Of a DNA stretch of 64,000 nt, positions 15,246 through 23,519 are shown piece after piece; position 1 is the stretch's first letter; each line of letters begins with the position of its first letter. Location: positions 62,001 through 126,000 of the forward strand of contig NZ_RZMW01000029.1 in the NCBI RefSeq assembly GCF_003992625.1. Reading direction: 5' to 3'. Made by a program: the position numbers and the translations under genes. This DNA comes from Pelagibacterium lentulum. Its GTDB lineage: Bacteria > Pseudomonadota > Alphaproteobacteria > Rhizobiales > Devosiaceae. The notes beneath the pieces were generated by a model. It worked only from the letters and a program-made list of their open reading frames with translations, made no database searches and had not been told where the DNA came from.

Positions 15246-16589
15246 ATGAGTTTACCAGACAGTTTGCTGCGCGGCGAGCGCTCTCGATTGTTTCCAGTTT
15301 TAGCGGATACATCAAAGGAAGGTCGAACCCTCTCCATTTTTCTGTCGTGTCTCGAAAACGTACAGGAATTTGGCGCTGCAATGCTATCGGCGGTCGGTCA
15401 ACGCACGGGAACGCGCACACGGATCGAGACTTACACAGAAGTCAGTTTAAAAAAGGGAACCGAGAAAAAGCACCGGCCGGACGGTCTAATTGTCGTTACC
15501 ACCGGTTCGCGGCGCTGGACTGCCTTGGTTGAAGCAAAGGTCGGGAACACCGATCTCACACAAGAACAAATCGAAAGTTACCTCGATCTTGCCAAGCTCA
15601 ATGGCGTAGATGCACTGCTGACCCTCTCCAATCAGTTTGCCCCTCTCCCTACGCACCACCCCATTGCATTGCCTGCAGCAGTTCGCAAAAAGGCGGCGCT
15701 GTTTCATTGGTCGTGGATGTTCGTCGTAACCCAAGCCAACCTTCTGTTGAGCAATGATCAAGTCGCCGACGATGATCAACGGGTTATTCTCAAAGAAATG
15801 AGCCGGTTCCTTACTCATCCCAGTGCAGGCGTTCGCACGTTCGACAGCATGCCTGCTGCTTGGCCGAACATCGTCTCGAAAGTTCAGACTGGTGGCAAAA
15901 TTACTGCGTCGGCAGATGAAACGCGGGAAGTTATTGGCGCTTGGCATCAGGAAGTACGGGATCTCAGTCTTGTACTCAGTCGGCAACTCGGAACCGAGGT
16001 AACGACACGCATCTCAAGAGCGCATGCTGCCGATCCCGCGGCGCGCCTCAAGGCATCCATTGCCGATCTTGCGCGCAACGAATGCCTCGAGGCAACGCTG
16101 AACGTGCCTGATGCAGCGGCGCCGATCGACATCATTGCTGACCTGAAGACAAGGTGCGTAACCGTCTCTATGAAAATCAAGGCCCCTGCCGACCGCAAAA
16201 GCACTAAGGCGCGCCTTTCTTGGTTGTTGCGGCAATTGCAGCGCAGTAACCCCGATCAACTCCATATCCGATTGTTCTGGCCGGGGCGCTCATCTGACAC
16301 TCAACATGAACTGACGGTCTTGCGCGAAAATCCCGAGCTAGCTGGGTCGGACAAGAATGGGCAAGTGGCTGTTTCTTTTGAAGTGCTATTAGTGCGCGAT
16401 CTTACTGCTCGTTTCGCTCAACGTAAGAATTTCATCACCGATCTTGAGGCAGCAGTACCCGACTTCTACGAGCAGGTTGGGCAATATCTCAAAACTTGGG
16501 TAGCTCCCGCACCGCGCCTGAGAGGCGATAAGTCAGAACCGGATATGGTTTCGATAGAGGCTATGGCCGAAAAGGATTTGGACAACTGA
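15246..16589 (+). CDS. PD-(D/E)XK nuclease-like protein of unknown function
   Basis: A 447-residue cytoplasmic protein with no membrane segment. An N-terminal region shows a PD-(D/E)XK-type active site: Asp in KKHRPDGLIVV, then Glu and Lys in WTALVEAKVG (E-x-K), followed by LTQEQIESYLDLAKLNGVDA, a helix typical of restriction-endonuclease-like folds. The rest (about 170-447) is not recognised. It has a good ribosome site (gacaggggg, 15233-15241). Base composition looks less GC-rich than its neighbours and it stands alone between a gene relic and an unrelated gene, all suggesting acquisition. It could be a single-gene defence or DNA-repair nuclease; function is not established. Confidence 0.6.
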   Translation: MSLPDSLLRGERSRLFPVLADTSKEGRTLSIFLSCLENVQEFGAAMLSAVGQRTGTRTRIETYTEVSLKKGTEKKHRPDGLIVVTTGSRRWTALVEAKVGNTDLTQEQIESYLDLAKLNGVDALLTLSNQFAPLPTHHPIALPAAVRKKAALFHWSWMFVVTQANLLLSNDQVADDDQRVILKEMSRFLTHPSAGVRTFDSMPAAWPNIVSKVQTGGKITASADETREVIGAWHQEVRDLSLVLSRQLGTEVTTRISRAHAADPAARLKASIADLARNECLEATLNVPDAAAPIDIIADLKTRCVTVSMKIKAPADRKSTKARLSWLLRQLQRSNPDQLHIRLFWPGRSSDTQHELTVLRENPELAGSDKNGQVAVSFEVLLVRDLTARFAQRKNFITDLEAAVPDFYEQVGQYLKTWVAPAPRLRGDKSEPDMVSIEAMAEKDLDN

Positions 16590-16634
16590 ACGAATAGATT
16601 CGCTCCACTCCACGACTTGACGAAACCATATTAT

Positions 16635-16648
16635 CTGACCTAAGTCAG
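16635..16648. promoter_or_regulatory. palindromic operator before the MarR-GNAT gene
   Basis: CTGAC-CTAA-GTCAG lies 5 bases upstream of the ATG at 16654, with a TTGACG -35-like hexamer at 16617-16622. It is a likely autoregulatory site of the MarR-type domain encoded just downstream. Confidence 0.5.
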
Positions 16649-16653
16649 GCAAT

Positions 16654-17535
16654 ATGAGTACAGATGCCATTGCCCGCATTCGCCGTTTCAATCGCGCCGT
16701 CACCTCCGAGGTCGGTGCGCTCGATGAGTCTTTTCTGGGTCGCGGGCGTCCGCTCGGTGCGGCGCGGGTGCTCAATGCCATCGGGCATGGCTATACCGAT
16801 GTCGCCGAAATCCGTGATTATCTCGGTCTCGATTCCGGTCTGATGAGCCGACTATTGCGGTCGCTCGAAGCCGAGGGGCTCGTCCTCACCACACCGCATC
16901 CCGACGATGCGCGCCGCCGCATCGTCAGCCTTACGCCCACAGGCGAAGCTGAATATGCCGCCTATGAAAGTCTCTCGGACGCACAGGCCGAAACTATCCT
17001 TGCACGGCACCCGAAATCCGAGGCCCTGCTCGCCGCGATGGATTTGATCGCCACGGCCCTTGGGCGCGACAGGATTATCCTTGAAACTGTCGATCCGAAC
17101 ACGCCGGACGCCCTTTACTGCCTTGACCAATATTATGCCGAACTGGGCCGACGTTTTGCCACCGGCTACGATGTTTCGCTCGCCGCTGCGCCCGATGCCA
17201 GGGAGATGTCTGCCCCGCTCGGCGCCTTCATTCTTGCACTGTCGGACGATTTGCCTATCGGCTGTGTCGGCCTCAAGGGCAAGGGCACTGAAATCGCCGA
17301 AATCAAGCGCCTCTGGGTGGCGCCTGCCGCCCGCGGACTTGGCCTTGCCCGCCGCTTGATGCAGGCCGCCGAGAATGCGGCCCGCGCGCTTTCGATCACC
17401 ACCTTGCGCCTCGATACCAACAGCGCCCTGCCAGAAGCTCTGGCACTTTATCAAAGCTCGGGCTGGGTCGAAATCGACAGGTTTAACGACGACCCCTATC
17501 CCGATTACTTCTTTGAAAAAACACTAAATTCGTGA
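16654..17535 (+). CDS. fused MarR regulator / GNAT acetyltransferase
   Basis: A 293-residue two-domain protein. Residues 1-140 form a MarR winged helix (FLGRGRPLGAARVLNAIGHG, IRDYLGLDSGLMSRLLRSLE, AEGLVLTTPHPDDARRRIVS). Residues 145-293 are a GNAT acetyltransferase, with EIKRLWVAPAARGLGLARRL as the acetyl-CoA pyrophosphate loop and ALALYQSSGWVEIDRFNDDP near the end. Such fusions probably couple ligand modification and gene control. A palindrome directly before the start suggests autoregulation. It starts 64 bases after the nuclease-like gene and may have its own promoter. Confidence 0.88.
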   Translation: MSTDAIARIRRFNRAVTSEVGALDESFLGRGRPLGAARVLNAIGHGYTDVAEIRDYLGLDSGLMSRLLRSLEAEGLVLTTPHPDDARRRIVSLTPTGEAEYAAYESLSDAQAETILARHPKSEALLAAMDLIATALGRDRIILETVDPNTPDALYCLDQYYAELGRRFATGYDVSLAAAPDAREMSAPLGAFILALSDDLPIGCVGLKGKGTEIAEIKRLWVAPAARGLGLARRLMQAAENAARALSITTLRLDTNSALPEALALYQSSGWVEIDRFNDDPYPDYFFEKTLNS

Positions 17536-17598
17536 TTCCCCGCAATGGCTTGGGCGCTATACCTTGCATCTTGAGTCAATGCGTTGCCATAAAGATTC

Positions 17599-17964
17599 AT
17601 GAGCGATTCAGCGCCCCGCTATGTCACCATTGCCCGTGCCTATGGCCCGTCGGAAGCCGCCATCGCCATAAGCCTGTTGCGCGGTTCGGGCATCGAAGTC
17701 GTCTCCGATGGCTGGCAGACAAATGTCGTTGTCTGGCATTGGGCGCACGCCATGGGCGGCACGCATTTGCGGGTCAGGCCGGAGGATGTGAGCGCCGCGC
17801 TTGAATTGCTCGATGCTCATGGTCCCGTCGCCCCTGATCGCTCGGCCCTGTGGCGGTTCATTGTGGCGCTCATTGTCGTGTTCTGGGCCGGGATACCGCC
17901 TCCGCCCACCGGGTTCTATCGGGCCGAACCGCAAAATGTCGTGACACGCCGGAGCCAATCGTAA
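17599..17964 (+). CDS. DUF2007-like protein with C-terminal membrane span
   Basis: A 121-residue protein. The N-terminal part (RYVTIARAYGPSEAAIAISL, LLRGSGIEVVSDGWQ, THLRVRPEDVSAALELLDAH) follows the pattern of DUF2007 'putative signal transducing' domains. A single hydrophobic span follows (about 84-98, ALWRFIVALIVVFWAGI) with a short polar tail. The role is unknown; these small alpha-beta domains are often linked to membrane anchors. Its stop at 17964 is immediately followed by the convergent stop of the TetR gene. Confidence 0.6.
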   Translation: MSDSAPRYVTIARAYGPSEAAIAISLLRGSGIEVVSDGWQTNVVVWHWAHAMGGTHLRVRPEDVSAALELLDAHGPVAPDRSALWRFIVALIVVFWAGIPPPPTGFYRAEPQNVVTRRSQS

Positions 17965-18561
17965 CTAGTCCCTGACGCGCAGCAACCCTGCCGCGAGCGT
18001 TTGGAAGGCTTCAACGGCCTTTTCAAACACGGCTTGCGGGTCGTCGGACGCGGCAATCCAAAGTGCCGCATTGAGTGCCGCGCCGTTGAGCAATCGTGCC
18101 ACCGCTTCAGCGTCGACCGGCATGATCGTTTCGTCCCTCATAAGCCCGCGGATTATGTCTTCGGTCCTGCGCAGGCAGGCGGTCTGGTTGGGCCATTGCG
18201 ACGGGTCCCCCAGAACGGCCGGCCCGTCGAGCAGCATTATACGCTGAATTTCAGGCTCCAGGGCCATTTCGATATAGGCCTTGTTTTCTGCCATAAACCC
18301 CAGCCAGGGCGTCTGCGCCTTTTCGTTTGCCACGCGCATACGGGCGAGCATTTCAGCATCGATCTGATCGATGACCGCCTGCAGCAAGCCTTTCTTGTCG
18401 CCGAAATTGTGGTAGAGCGCGCCGCGCGTCAGCCCCGCTTCTGCCGTAAGCTCATCCATCGAGGAGGCCGCATACCCCTTGGCAGCAAAGGCGCGGCGCG
18501 CAGCCGCAATCAGTTTGCCCCGCGTTTCTTCCACCATTTCAGAACGCCGTCTCGCGGCCAT
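17965..18561 (-). CDS. TetR-family transcriptional repressor
   Basis: A 198-residue repressor. The helix-turn-helix (about 10-55) has TRGKLIAAARRAFAAKGYAA, SSMDELTAEAGLTRGALYHN and FGDKKGLLQAVIDQI; the rest is the ligand-binding helical domain. I take the ATG at 18561 (MAARRRSEMVEE) because ggtggag precedes it; longer versions would translate through its own operators. Three palindromic sites at 18583-18648 lie between it and the divergent RidA-family gene, so it almost certainly represses both. Confidence 0.88.
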   Translation of the reverse strand: MAARRRSEMVEETRGKLIAAARRAFAAKGYAASSMDELTAEAGLTRGALYHNFGDKKGLLQAVIDQIDAEMLARMRVANEKAQTPWLGFMAENKAYIEMALEPEIQRIMLLDGPAVLGDPSQWPNQTACLRRTEDIIRGLMRDETIMPVDAEAVARLLNGAALNAALWIAASDDPQAVFEKAVEAFQTLAAGLLRVRD

Positions 18562-18582
18562 GACCGTCTCCACCATCACTAA

Positions 18583-18648
18583 CATACGCAACGTATGCTT
18601 ATTGACATACGCAGCGTATCTCTTATCTAGGAACATACGAGACGTATA
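18583..18648. promoter_or_regulatory. three-copy TetR operator with embedded promoter
   Basis: Three sites of the form CATACG-N3-CGTATG: 18583-18597 (perfect), 18606-18620 and 18634-18648 (each with one mismatch). A rightward promoter, TTGACA (18602-18607) and TATCTA (18624-18629) with a 16-base spacer, overlaps site 2 and lies next to site 3. Confidence 0.85.
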
Positions 18649-18708
18649 TCAATCAAGCGCTCGTCAGGCCAGGAGCCTGTCTTGCCCTTCCACACTCAGG
18701 AGTTCACA

Positions 18709-19107
18709 GTGACCAAGCGCCAAGCCGTATTTCCCGAAAACCGCCACGCACTTTATGAGGCGCACGGCTATTCTGCCGCCATCCGCTCGGGCGATCTGCT
18801 GTTTGTTTCCGGTCAGGTCGGCAGCCGCGAAGATGGCTCGCCCGAACCCGATTTCGCAAATCAGGTCCAACGTGCCTTCGACAATCTTTCCAACGTGCTC
18901 AAAGCGGCAGGCTGCACGTTCGATGACATTATCGACGTGACGACCTTCCACACCGATCCCGAGGCCCAGTTCGAAACGATAATGGGCGTCAAAAGCAAGG
19001 TTTTTCCCCAAACCCCCTATCCAAACTGGACCGCCGTCGGGGTCAACTGGTTGGCCGGTTTCGATTTCGAGATCAAGGTCATCGCGCGCATTCCGCAGGT
19101 GGCATAA
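18709..19107 (+). CDS. RidA/YjgF-family protein
   Basis: A 132-residue RidA-family protein: AIRSGDLLFVSGQVGSREDG, QVQRAFDNLSNVLKAAGCTF, DDIIDVTTFHTDPEAQFETI, AVGVNWLAGFDFEIKVIARI. RidA homologues remove reactive enamine/imine intermediates or act as related hydrolases; the exact substrate is unclear. I chose the GTG at 18709, 6 bases after AGGAG; a TTG at 18682, also 6 bases after an AGGAG, would add nine residues. It is controlled by the divergent TetR repressor through the three operators, which suggests a detoxification role induced by a ligand. Confidence 0.82.
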   Translation: MTKRQAVFPENRHALYEAHGYSAAIRSGDLLFVSGQVGSREDGSPEPDFANQVQRAFDNLSNVLKAAGCTFDDIIDVTTFHTDPEAQFETIMGVKSKVFPQTPYPNWTAVGVNWLAGFDFEIKVIARIPQVA

Positions 19108-19116
19108 AACAATACA

Positions 19117-19141
19117 CCCCGCGACCGATCAGGTCGCGGGG
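19117..19141. terminator. hairpin terminator between convergent genes
   Basis: CCCCGCGACC (19117-19126) and GGTCGCGGGG (19132-19141) form a perfect 10-bp stem with a 5-base loop. A T-rich tract follows on the minus strand, so it serves chiefly the gene ending at 19169 and may act in both directions. Confidence 0.75.
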
Positions 19142-19168
19142 CATCGATACCAGCGCGAGAACCGGCAC

Positions 19169-19537
19169 TTACTCCGGCTTGTTGCCATCGCGGTAAAGCA
19201 CCATTCCGGCGTGATAGAGTACGTCGTCGATAAATTCGCCATCGGCGGTAAAGCCGGTATCGTCCCAGTAATAGATATAGTTGCCCCGCACCTCATAGCG
19301 CCCCTGATAGGCGCTTTCGCGCGTGCCCCGCGCTTCGTCGTAGCGCCCGCCGGGGAGCAGGTTGTGCCTTATGCGACCGTCCTCGGTAATCCACATGGCC
19401 GCATAGGGATGTTCGGTATCGGCCGGCTGCTGCATCAGGGCCAGCTTGTCGTTCTGTGTCATTTGGGCAAGTCCTTTCTGGGGTAGGAAAGCAAGCGTCA
19501 TTGCTGCCACGAGGGAAAGGCCGTTCATCGCGATCAC
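19169..19537 (-). CDS. secreted Atu4866-domain protein
   Basis: A 122-residue protein with a signal peptide (MIAMNGLSLVAAMTLAFLPQ, cleavage near GLA-QM) and an Atu4866-type domain: AAMWITEDGRIRHNLLPGGR, YDEARGTRESAYQGRYEVRG, DDTGFTADGEFIDDVLYHAG. The start at 19537 is a GTG that overlaps the SDR stop by four bases (GTGA); an ATG lies three codons later. It is co-transcribed with the SDR gene. Such small beta-barrel proteins often accompany SDR/AraC pairs; the ligand is unknown. Confidence 0.75.
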   Translation of the reverse strand: MIAMNGLSLVAAMTLAFLPQKGLAQMTQNDKLALMQQPADTEHPYAAMWITEDGRIRHNLLPGGRYDEARGTRESAYQGRYEVRGNYIYYWDDTGFTADGEFIDDVLYHAGMVLYRDGNKPE

Positions 19538-20265
19538 ATGGACGCCGTTGGGCGAACCACGATCTCACTGGTATCGACATCTGCGGGCTGGCCGATCACA
19601 TGCGCGATTGCGTCGGCAATCGCCTCGGGCTTGAGCGCGATCTGGCGGTATGCAGCCACCGCTTCGGCCGCTACCGGATCGGTGATCGTATTGGCAAGCT
19701 CGGACTCCACAACGCCGGGATAAACGCAGGTCACGCGCAATTTGTCATTTTCCTGCCGCAGCCCGTCCGAAATGGCCCTAACCGCGAACTTGGTCGCGCA
19801 ATAGACCGCCGCCGTGGGCAATACCACCAATCCACCGATCGAGGATACGTTGATGATCTGCCCGGCCCCTTGCCTGTTCATCACCGGAAGGACGGCGGCA
19901 ATGCCGTAGAGCACACCCTTGATATTGACGTCCACCATGCGGTCCCACTCATCGACCTTGAGTGAATTCATCAGCGAGAGCGGCATGATGCCTGCATTGT
20001 TGACGATGACATCGATCCGGCCGAACGCTTCAATTGCGGCATCGGCAAAGGCCTGAACGTCATCGGCGCTGGTCACGTCGAGCTTGCGGTACAGCACCTT
20101 GCCGCCTTCCGCCTCAATTTCCCCGGCCAGCGCTTCGAGCCGGTCAACCCGGCGCGCACCCAGCACAACGGTGGCGCCTTTCCGTGCAAGCGTTCGGGCT
20201 ATCGCTTCGCCGATACCGCTGCTGGCGCCGGTAATGAGCACAATCTTGTCGAACATTTCAGCCAT
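19534..20265 (-). CDS. short-chain dehydrogenase/reductase
   Basis: A 243-residue classical SDR. The Rossmann motif TGASSGIG lies near residue 12 (KIVLITGASSGIGEAIARTL), the NNAG motif in VIVNNAGIMPLSLMN, the catalytic Ser in NVSSIGGLVVLP, and the YxxxK pair in AAVYCATKFAVRAI. It oxidises or reduces an unidentified alcohol/carbonyl with NAD(P). The ATG at 20265 follows ggagagg; the annotated frame could extend upstream but has no start signal there. It is divergent from an AraC regulator at 20419, its probable activator. Confidence 0.9.
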   Translation of the reverse strand: MAEMFDKIVLITGASSGIGEAIARTLARKGATVVLGARRVDRLEALAGEIEAEGGKVLYRKLDVTSADDVQAFADAAIEAFGRIDVIVNNAGIMPLSLMNSLKVDEWDRMVDVNIKGVLYGIAAVLPVMNRQGAGQIINVSSIGGLVVLPTAAVYCATKFAVRAISDGLRQENDKLRVTCVYPGVVESELANTITDPVAAEAVAAYRQIALKPEAIADAIAHVIGQPADVDTSEIVVRPTASM

Positions 20266-20418
20266 AGGAATACCTCTCCATTGGAAATCATCGGATAGGC
20301 CTTCCTCGCAGATCGCAGCGTCAGGGCGATAGACCCGAACTCCGCGATGCTTGCACGATCCTCCAGAAGCGGTGAATTGCTTCTTGCACATTTGCGTAAG
20401 GGATGGGAATAAAAAGCC

Positions 20419-21321
20419 ATGCGCAATATTCAAGATCTTGCCGATTGCATTGCCCAACACGCGCGTGAGGATGGGTTCCATTCCACTGCTTTGCCCCATG
20501 TGCGGCTTGCCCGGTCGGCTGCACCGACATTGCCCATGCCAGCGGCCTACACACCCTCGCTTTGCCTTATTGCCCAAGGCGAAAAAGAGGCCCAGCTTGG
20601 CAGCCATCGCCTTTCATACGCGCCGGGCCAGTATTTGCTTGCCGCAGTCGATTTGCCCGTCATGGGTTCGGTCACAAAGGCAAGCCGGCAAGCCCCGTAT
20701 TATTGTCTCATCCTCGACCTTGATCGCGCCGCAGTGGCCGACCTTGTCGCAACCGATCCTGCCCCCGGCACGGATAGGCCGCCCCCCGCGTTTGGCCTCA
20801 TCGTCGCTCCCGCGCATCCCGAACTGGTCGATGCCGCCTGCCGGCTCCTTGCCCTGCTCGATGACGAAAAGGATGCCACCGCTCTCGCACCGCTTATTGA
20901 GCGTGAAATCCTGTGGCGGCTTTTGCGCAGCCCGGCCGGGCCCATATTGCGGCACATCGCGGCCACCGACAGCCATGCGGCGCGTATAGAGCGCGCCATT
21001 TCATGGCTGCGCGAACATTTTGCCAAAACGGTTTCGGTCGATTACCTCGCCGCGTTGGCAGGCATGAGTCCTTCGGCCTTTCACGAGCATTTCAAGGCCG
21101 TAACGGGCCTCAGCCCCTTGCGCTATCGCAGCCAACTCCGGCTGCAGGAAGCGCGCCGCCTGATGTTGTCCGAAGGGTTGGAAGCGGCACATGCCGGGTT
21201 TGAGGTCGGCTATAATAGCCCCTCCCAGTTCAGCCGTGAATACAATCAGGCCTTCGGACTGCCTCCGGTGCGCGACATCACCCGCCTGCGCACGATTGGT
21301 GGCCTGCAATCGGTGGCGTGA
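20419..21321 (+). CDS. AraC-family transcriptional regulator
   Basis: A 300-residue regulator with an AraC_N sensor domain (YTPSLCLIAQGEKEAQLGSH, YAPGQYLLAAVDLPVMGSVT) and two helix-turn-helix motifs at the C-terminus: VDYLAALAGMSPSAFHEHFK and AAHAGFEVGYNSPSQFSREY. AraC_N regulators commonly sit divergent from SDR or oxidoreductase genes they activate, as here across the 153-base gap to the SDR gene. The effector is unknown. Confidence 0.9.
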   Translation: MRNIQDLADCIAQHAREDGFHSTALPHVRLARSAAPTLPMPAAYTPSLCLIAQGEKEAQLGSHRLSYAPGQYLLAAVDLPVMGSVTKASRQAPYYCLILDLDRAAVADLVATDPAPGTDRPPPAFGLIVAPAHPELVDAACRLLALLDDEKDATALAPLIEREILWRLLRSPAGPILRHIAATDSHAARIERAISWLREHFAKTVSVDYLAALAGMSPSAFHEHFKAVTGLSPLRYRSQLRLQEARRLMLSEGLEAAHAGFEVGYNSPSQFSREYNQAFGLPPVRDITRLRTIGGLQSVA

Positions 21322-21353
21322 ACCGGATAAAACCAAATCATGCCAATTCTCGC

Positions 21354-21384
21354 TTGAACTCAAGTTCACTTGAACTTCTATAAC
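21354..21384 (+). promoter_or_regulatory. SoxR-regulated promoter of the MFS pump
   Basis: A -35 TTGAAC (21354-21359) and a -10 TATAAC (21379-21384) are separated by 19 bases, the long spacer used by MerR-family activators. The spacer is filled by CTCAAGTTCACTTGA, nearly the enterobacterial soxS box (CTCAAGTTAACTTGA). soxR itself is encoded at 23067-23519. Confidence 0.8.
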
Positions 21385-21416
21385 GATCTTCGCCTCCCCT
21401 CTGAAAGGAAAACAAA

Positions 21417-23024
21417 ATGACTGGCGAAGATAGTTTCAGCGCCGCGCCGCGGGTCCCGATCCGGCGTGCAACACGTCGCGAATGGATCGGGCTTGCGGTT
21501 CTTGCCCTGCCCACATTGCTGCTTGCGATGGATATGACCGTTCTGCATCTGGCCGTACCCAGCCTGAGCGCGGCGCTGGAGCCCTCCAGCTCCCAACTGC
21601 TCTGGATCGTGGATATTTACGGCTTCATGATCGCGGGCTTTCTCATCATCATGGGCAATATCGGCGACCGGATCGGTCGGCGGCGCCTGCTTCTGATCGG
21701 CGCCACCGCCTTTGGCTTTGCCTCGGTGCTCGCGGCCTTTGCGCCGACGACCGAGACTCTCATCGCGGCCCGCGCATTGCTCGGCGTTGCCGGGGCAACG
21801 CTGATGCCCTCCACCCTTTCGCTGATCCGCAACATGTTCGAGGATCCTGCCCAGCGCACCACCGCCGTTACGGTCTGGATGACCAGTTTCATGGTCGGCA
21901 CCATCATCGGCCCACTCGTTGGCGGGCTCATGCTGGCCTGGTTCTGGTGGGGATCGGTCTTCCTGCTTGCGGTTCCGGTCATGGTGCTGCTGTTGATCGT
22001 CGGGCCGATGTTGCTGCCCGAGTACCGTAACGAGGGCAAGGCCCGGCTCGATCCGCCTTCCGCCGTCATGGCGCTGGCCGCGATCCTGCTTTTGGTCTTT
22101 GCGCTCAAGGAAGTGGCAAAATACGGGCTTATCTGGCCAGCCGGGCTGGCAGGTCTTGCCGGGCTCATCGTCGGCACAATATTCGTGCGCCGTCAGATGC
22201 GGCTCGCTGACCCGCTGCTTAATCTCAAACTGTTTGGCAATGGCGGCTTCACCGCGTCGCTGGCCTCGCTGGCGCTGGCCATCTTCACGATCTCGGGCGC
22301 CATGTTCCTGATCTATCAATATCTGCAAGGCGTCGCGGGTCTCAGCCCACTTGAAGCCGGGCTGTGGCTGTTGCCCTCCACCCTTGCCGGCCCGCTTGTG
22401 GCTTTTGCCGTTCCGGCCCTTTCGCGGCGCATCGCGCCCAACCGCCTTCTGGCAGCAGGGCTTGCCATTGGCGCGGTCAGCCTTGCCTCATTCGGGCTTG
22501 TGGGCCAGCTCAACGGATTGGCGGTCATCGTGTTGGGTATGATCGTTCTCAGCATCGGGCTGACGCCTGTGACCATTCTCGGTACCGATCTCATCATCAG
22601 TTCGGCTCCGGCAGAACAGGCAGGCGCGGCCTCGGCCATCTCGGAAACCGGGTCCGAACTGGGCATGGCGCTTGGCATTGCCGTTTTTGGCAGCCTTGCG
22701 ACCGCGATCTACAAATCCGGCTTTGCCGCAGGCATCGCGCCAGAAGTGCCAACGGGCATTGCCGATCGGGCTTCGGAAACGCTTGGCGCGGCCATTGCTG
22801 TTGCCAGCACCGCCGAAAGCGGCATCGGTACATCGGTTCTGGAAGCAGCGCGCAATGCCTTTACGTCCGGCTTGCAGGTCTCGGCCATTGCCGGTGCCGT
22901 GGTTATGACACTGGTTGCGCTCATTGCGCTGCGCTATCTTCCCAAAACCATTCCAGCCGGCCGTGACGATAGTCCCGATATTGATGCGCCAGGCGAGGAA
23001 GAACCTACACCAATCGGGATATAG
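21417..23024 (+). CDS. MFS multidrug efflux transporter (DHA2/QacA-SmvA type)
   Basis: A 535-residue inner-membrane pump predicted to have 14 membrane segments. Motif A is GNIGDRIGRRRLLLIGATAF (loop 2-3), motif C-like GVAGATLMPSTLSLIRNMF, and MDMTVLHLAVPSLSAALEPS near the first helix is typical of DHA2 drug:H+ antiporters. It expels toxic cationic or redox-active compounds using the proton gradient. A promoter with a SoxR box and 19-base spacer drives it; the soxR gene converges from downstream. It starts after a gaaagg ribosome site. Confidence 0.9.
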   Translation: MTGEDSFSAAPRVPIRRATRREWIGLAVLALPTLLLAMDMTVLHLAVPSLSAALEPSSSQLLWIVDIYGFMIAGFLIIMGNIGDRIGRRRLLLIGATAFGFASVLAAFAPTTETLIAARALLGVAGATLMPSTLSLIRNMFEDPAQRTTAVTVWMTSFMVGTIIGPLVGGLMLAWFWWGSVFLLAVPVMVLLLIVGPMLLPEYRNEGKARLDPPSAVMALAAILLLVFALKEVAKYGLIWPAGLAGLAGLIVGTIFVRRQMRLADPLLNLKLFGNGGFTASLASLALAIFTISGAMFLIYQYLQGVAGLSPLEAGLWLLPSTLAGPLVAFAVPALSRRIAPNRLLAAGLAIGAVSLASFGLVGQLNGLAVIVLGMIVLSIGLTPVTILGTDLIISSAPAEQAGAASAISETGSELGMALGIAVFGSLATAIYKSGFAAGIAPEVPTGIADRASETLGAAIAVASTAESGIGTSVLEAARNAFTSGLQVSAIAGAVVMTLVALIALRYLPKTIPAGRDDSPDIDAPGEEEPTPIGI

Positions 23025-23036
23025 CTGAATGAATAG

Positions 23037-23056
23037 GGCGCGGCCTGCTCTGCGCC
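23037..23056 (+). terminator. hairpin after the MFS gene
   Basis: GGCGC (23037-23041) pairs with GCGCC (23052-23056) and is followed by TCTTTTCT. It is a short stem between convergent MFS and soxR genes. Confidence 0.45.
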
Positions 23057-23066
23057 TCTTTTCTCC

Positions 23067-23519
23067 CTAAAATTCGGGCAGATCCGTGCAAATCCAACTG
23101 CGCGGGCCTGCCCCTTCCTGACCATAGACGTCGCCCGGATTGATGACTTTGCAATCCTTGAGCGAGAGGCATCCGCATCCGATACATTCGGTCAGTCCGG
23201 ATTTAAGCCGTTCCAGTTGAGCAATCTGCGCATCCACCCGTTCGGTCCATTTGCCGGAAAGCTGCGCCCAGTCGGCGCCTGTCGGCACATGATCGGTGGG
23301 CAGTTTGTCGAGTTCGACCTTGATCTCTTGGAGCCGCATACCGAGTTTCTGCGCAAATACGATGAAGGCCAGCCGCCGCAGCACATGCCGGGGGAAACGT
23401 CTATGCCCCGCCCCCTTGCGTTCGGACTCGATCAGCCCCTTTTCCTCATAATAACGCAAGGCCGAAGCTGCGACGCCGCTACGTCGGGCGATGTCCTGAA
23501 TAGAGAGCGTGGTTTCCAT
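23067..23519 (-). CDS. soxR: redox-sensitive transcriptional activator SoxR
   Basis: A 150-residue MerR-family activator. The winged helix-turn-helix is at about 5-75 (LSIQDIARRSGVAASALRYY, EEKGLIESERKGAGHRRFPR), followed by a dimerisation helix, and then the [2Fe-2S] ligand motif CIGCGCLSLKDC (C-x2-C-x-C-x5-C). The cluster is oxidised by redox-cycling compounds and switches on target promoters. In non-enteric bacteria SoxR directly controls pumps and oxidoreductases rather than soxS; the box upstream of the adjacent MFS gene supports that here. No soxS gene is present in the window. Confidence 0.93.
   Translation of the reverse strand: METTLSIQDIARRSGVAASALRYYEEKGLIESERKGAGHRRFPRHVLRRLAFIVFAQKLGMRLQEIKVELDKLPTDHVPTGADWAQLSGKWTERVDAQIAQLERLKSGLTECIGCGCLSLKDCKVINPGDVYGQEGAGPRSWICTDLPEF

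Noticed and set aside
21378-22328. 316-codon frame antisense to the MFS gene
   Set aside because: Gln/Arg/Gly-rich mirror of membrane-helix codons; covers the SoxR-type promoter region.
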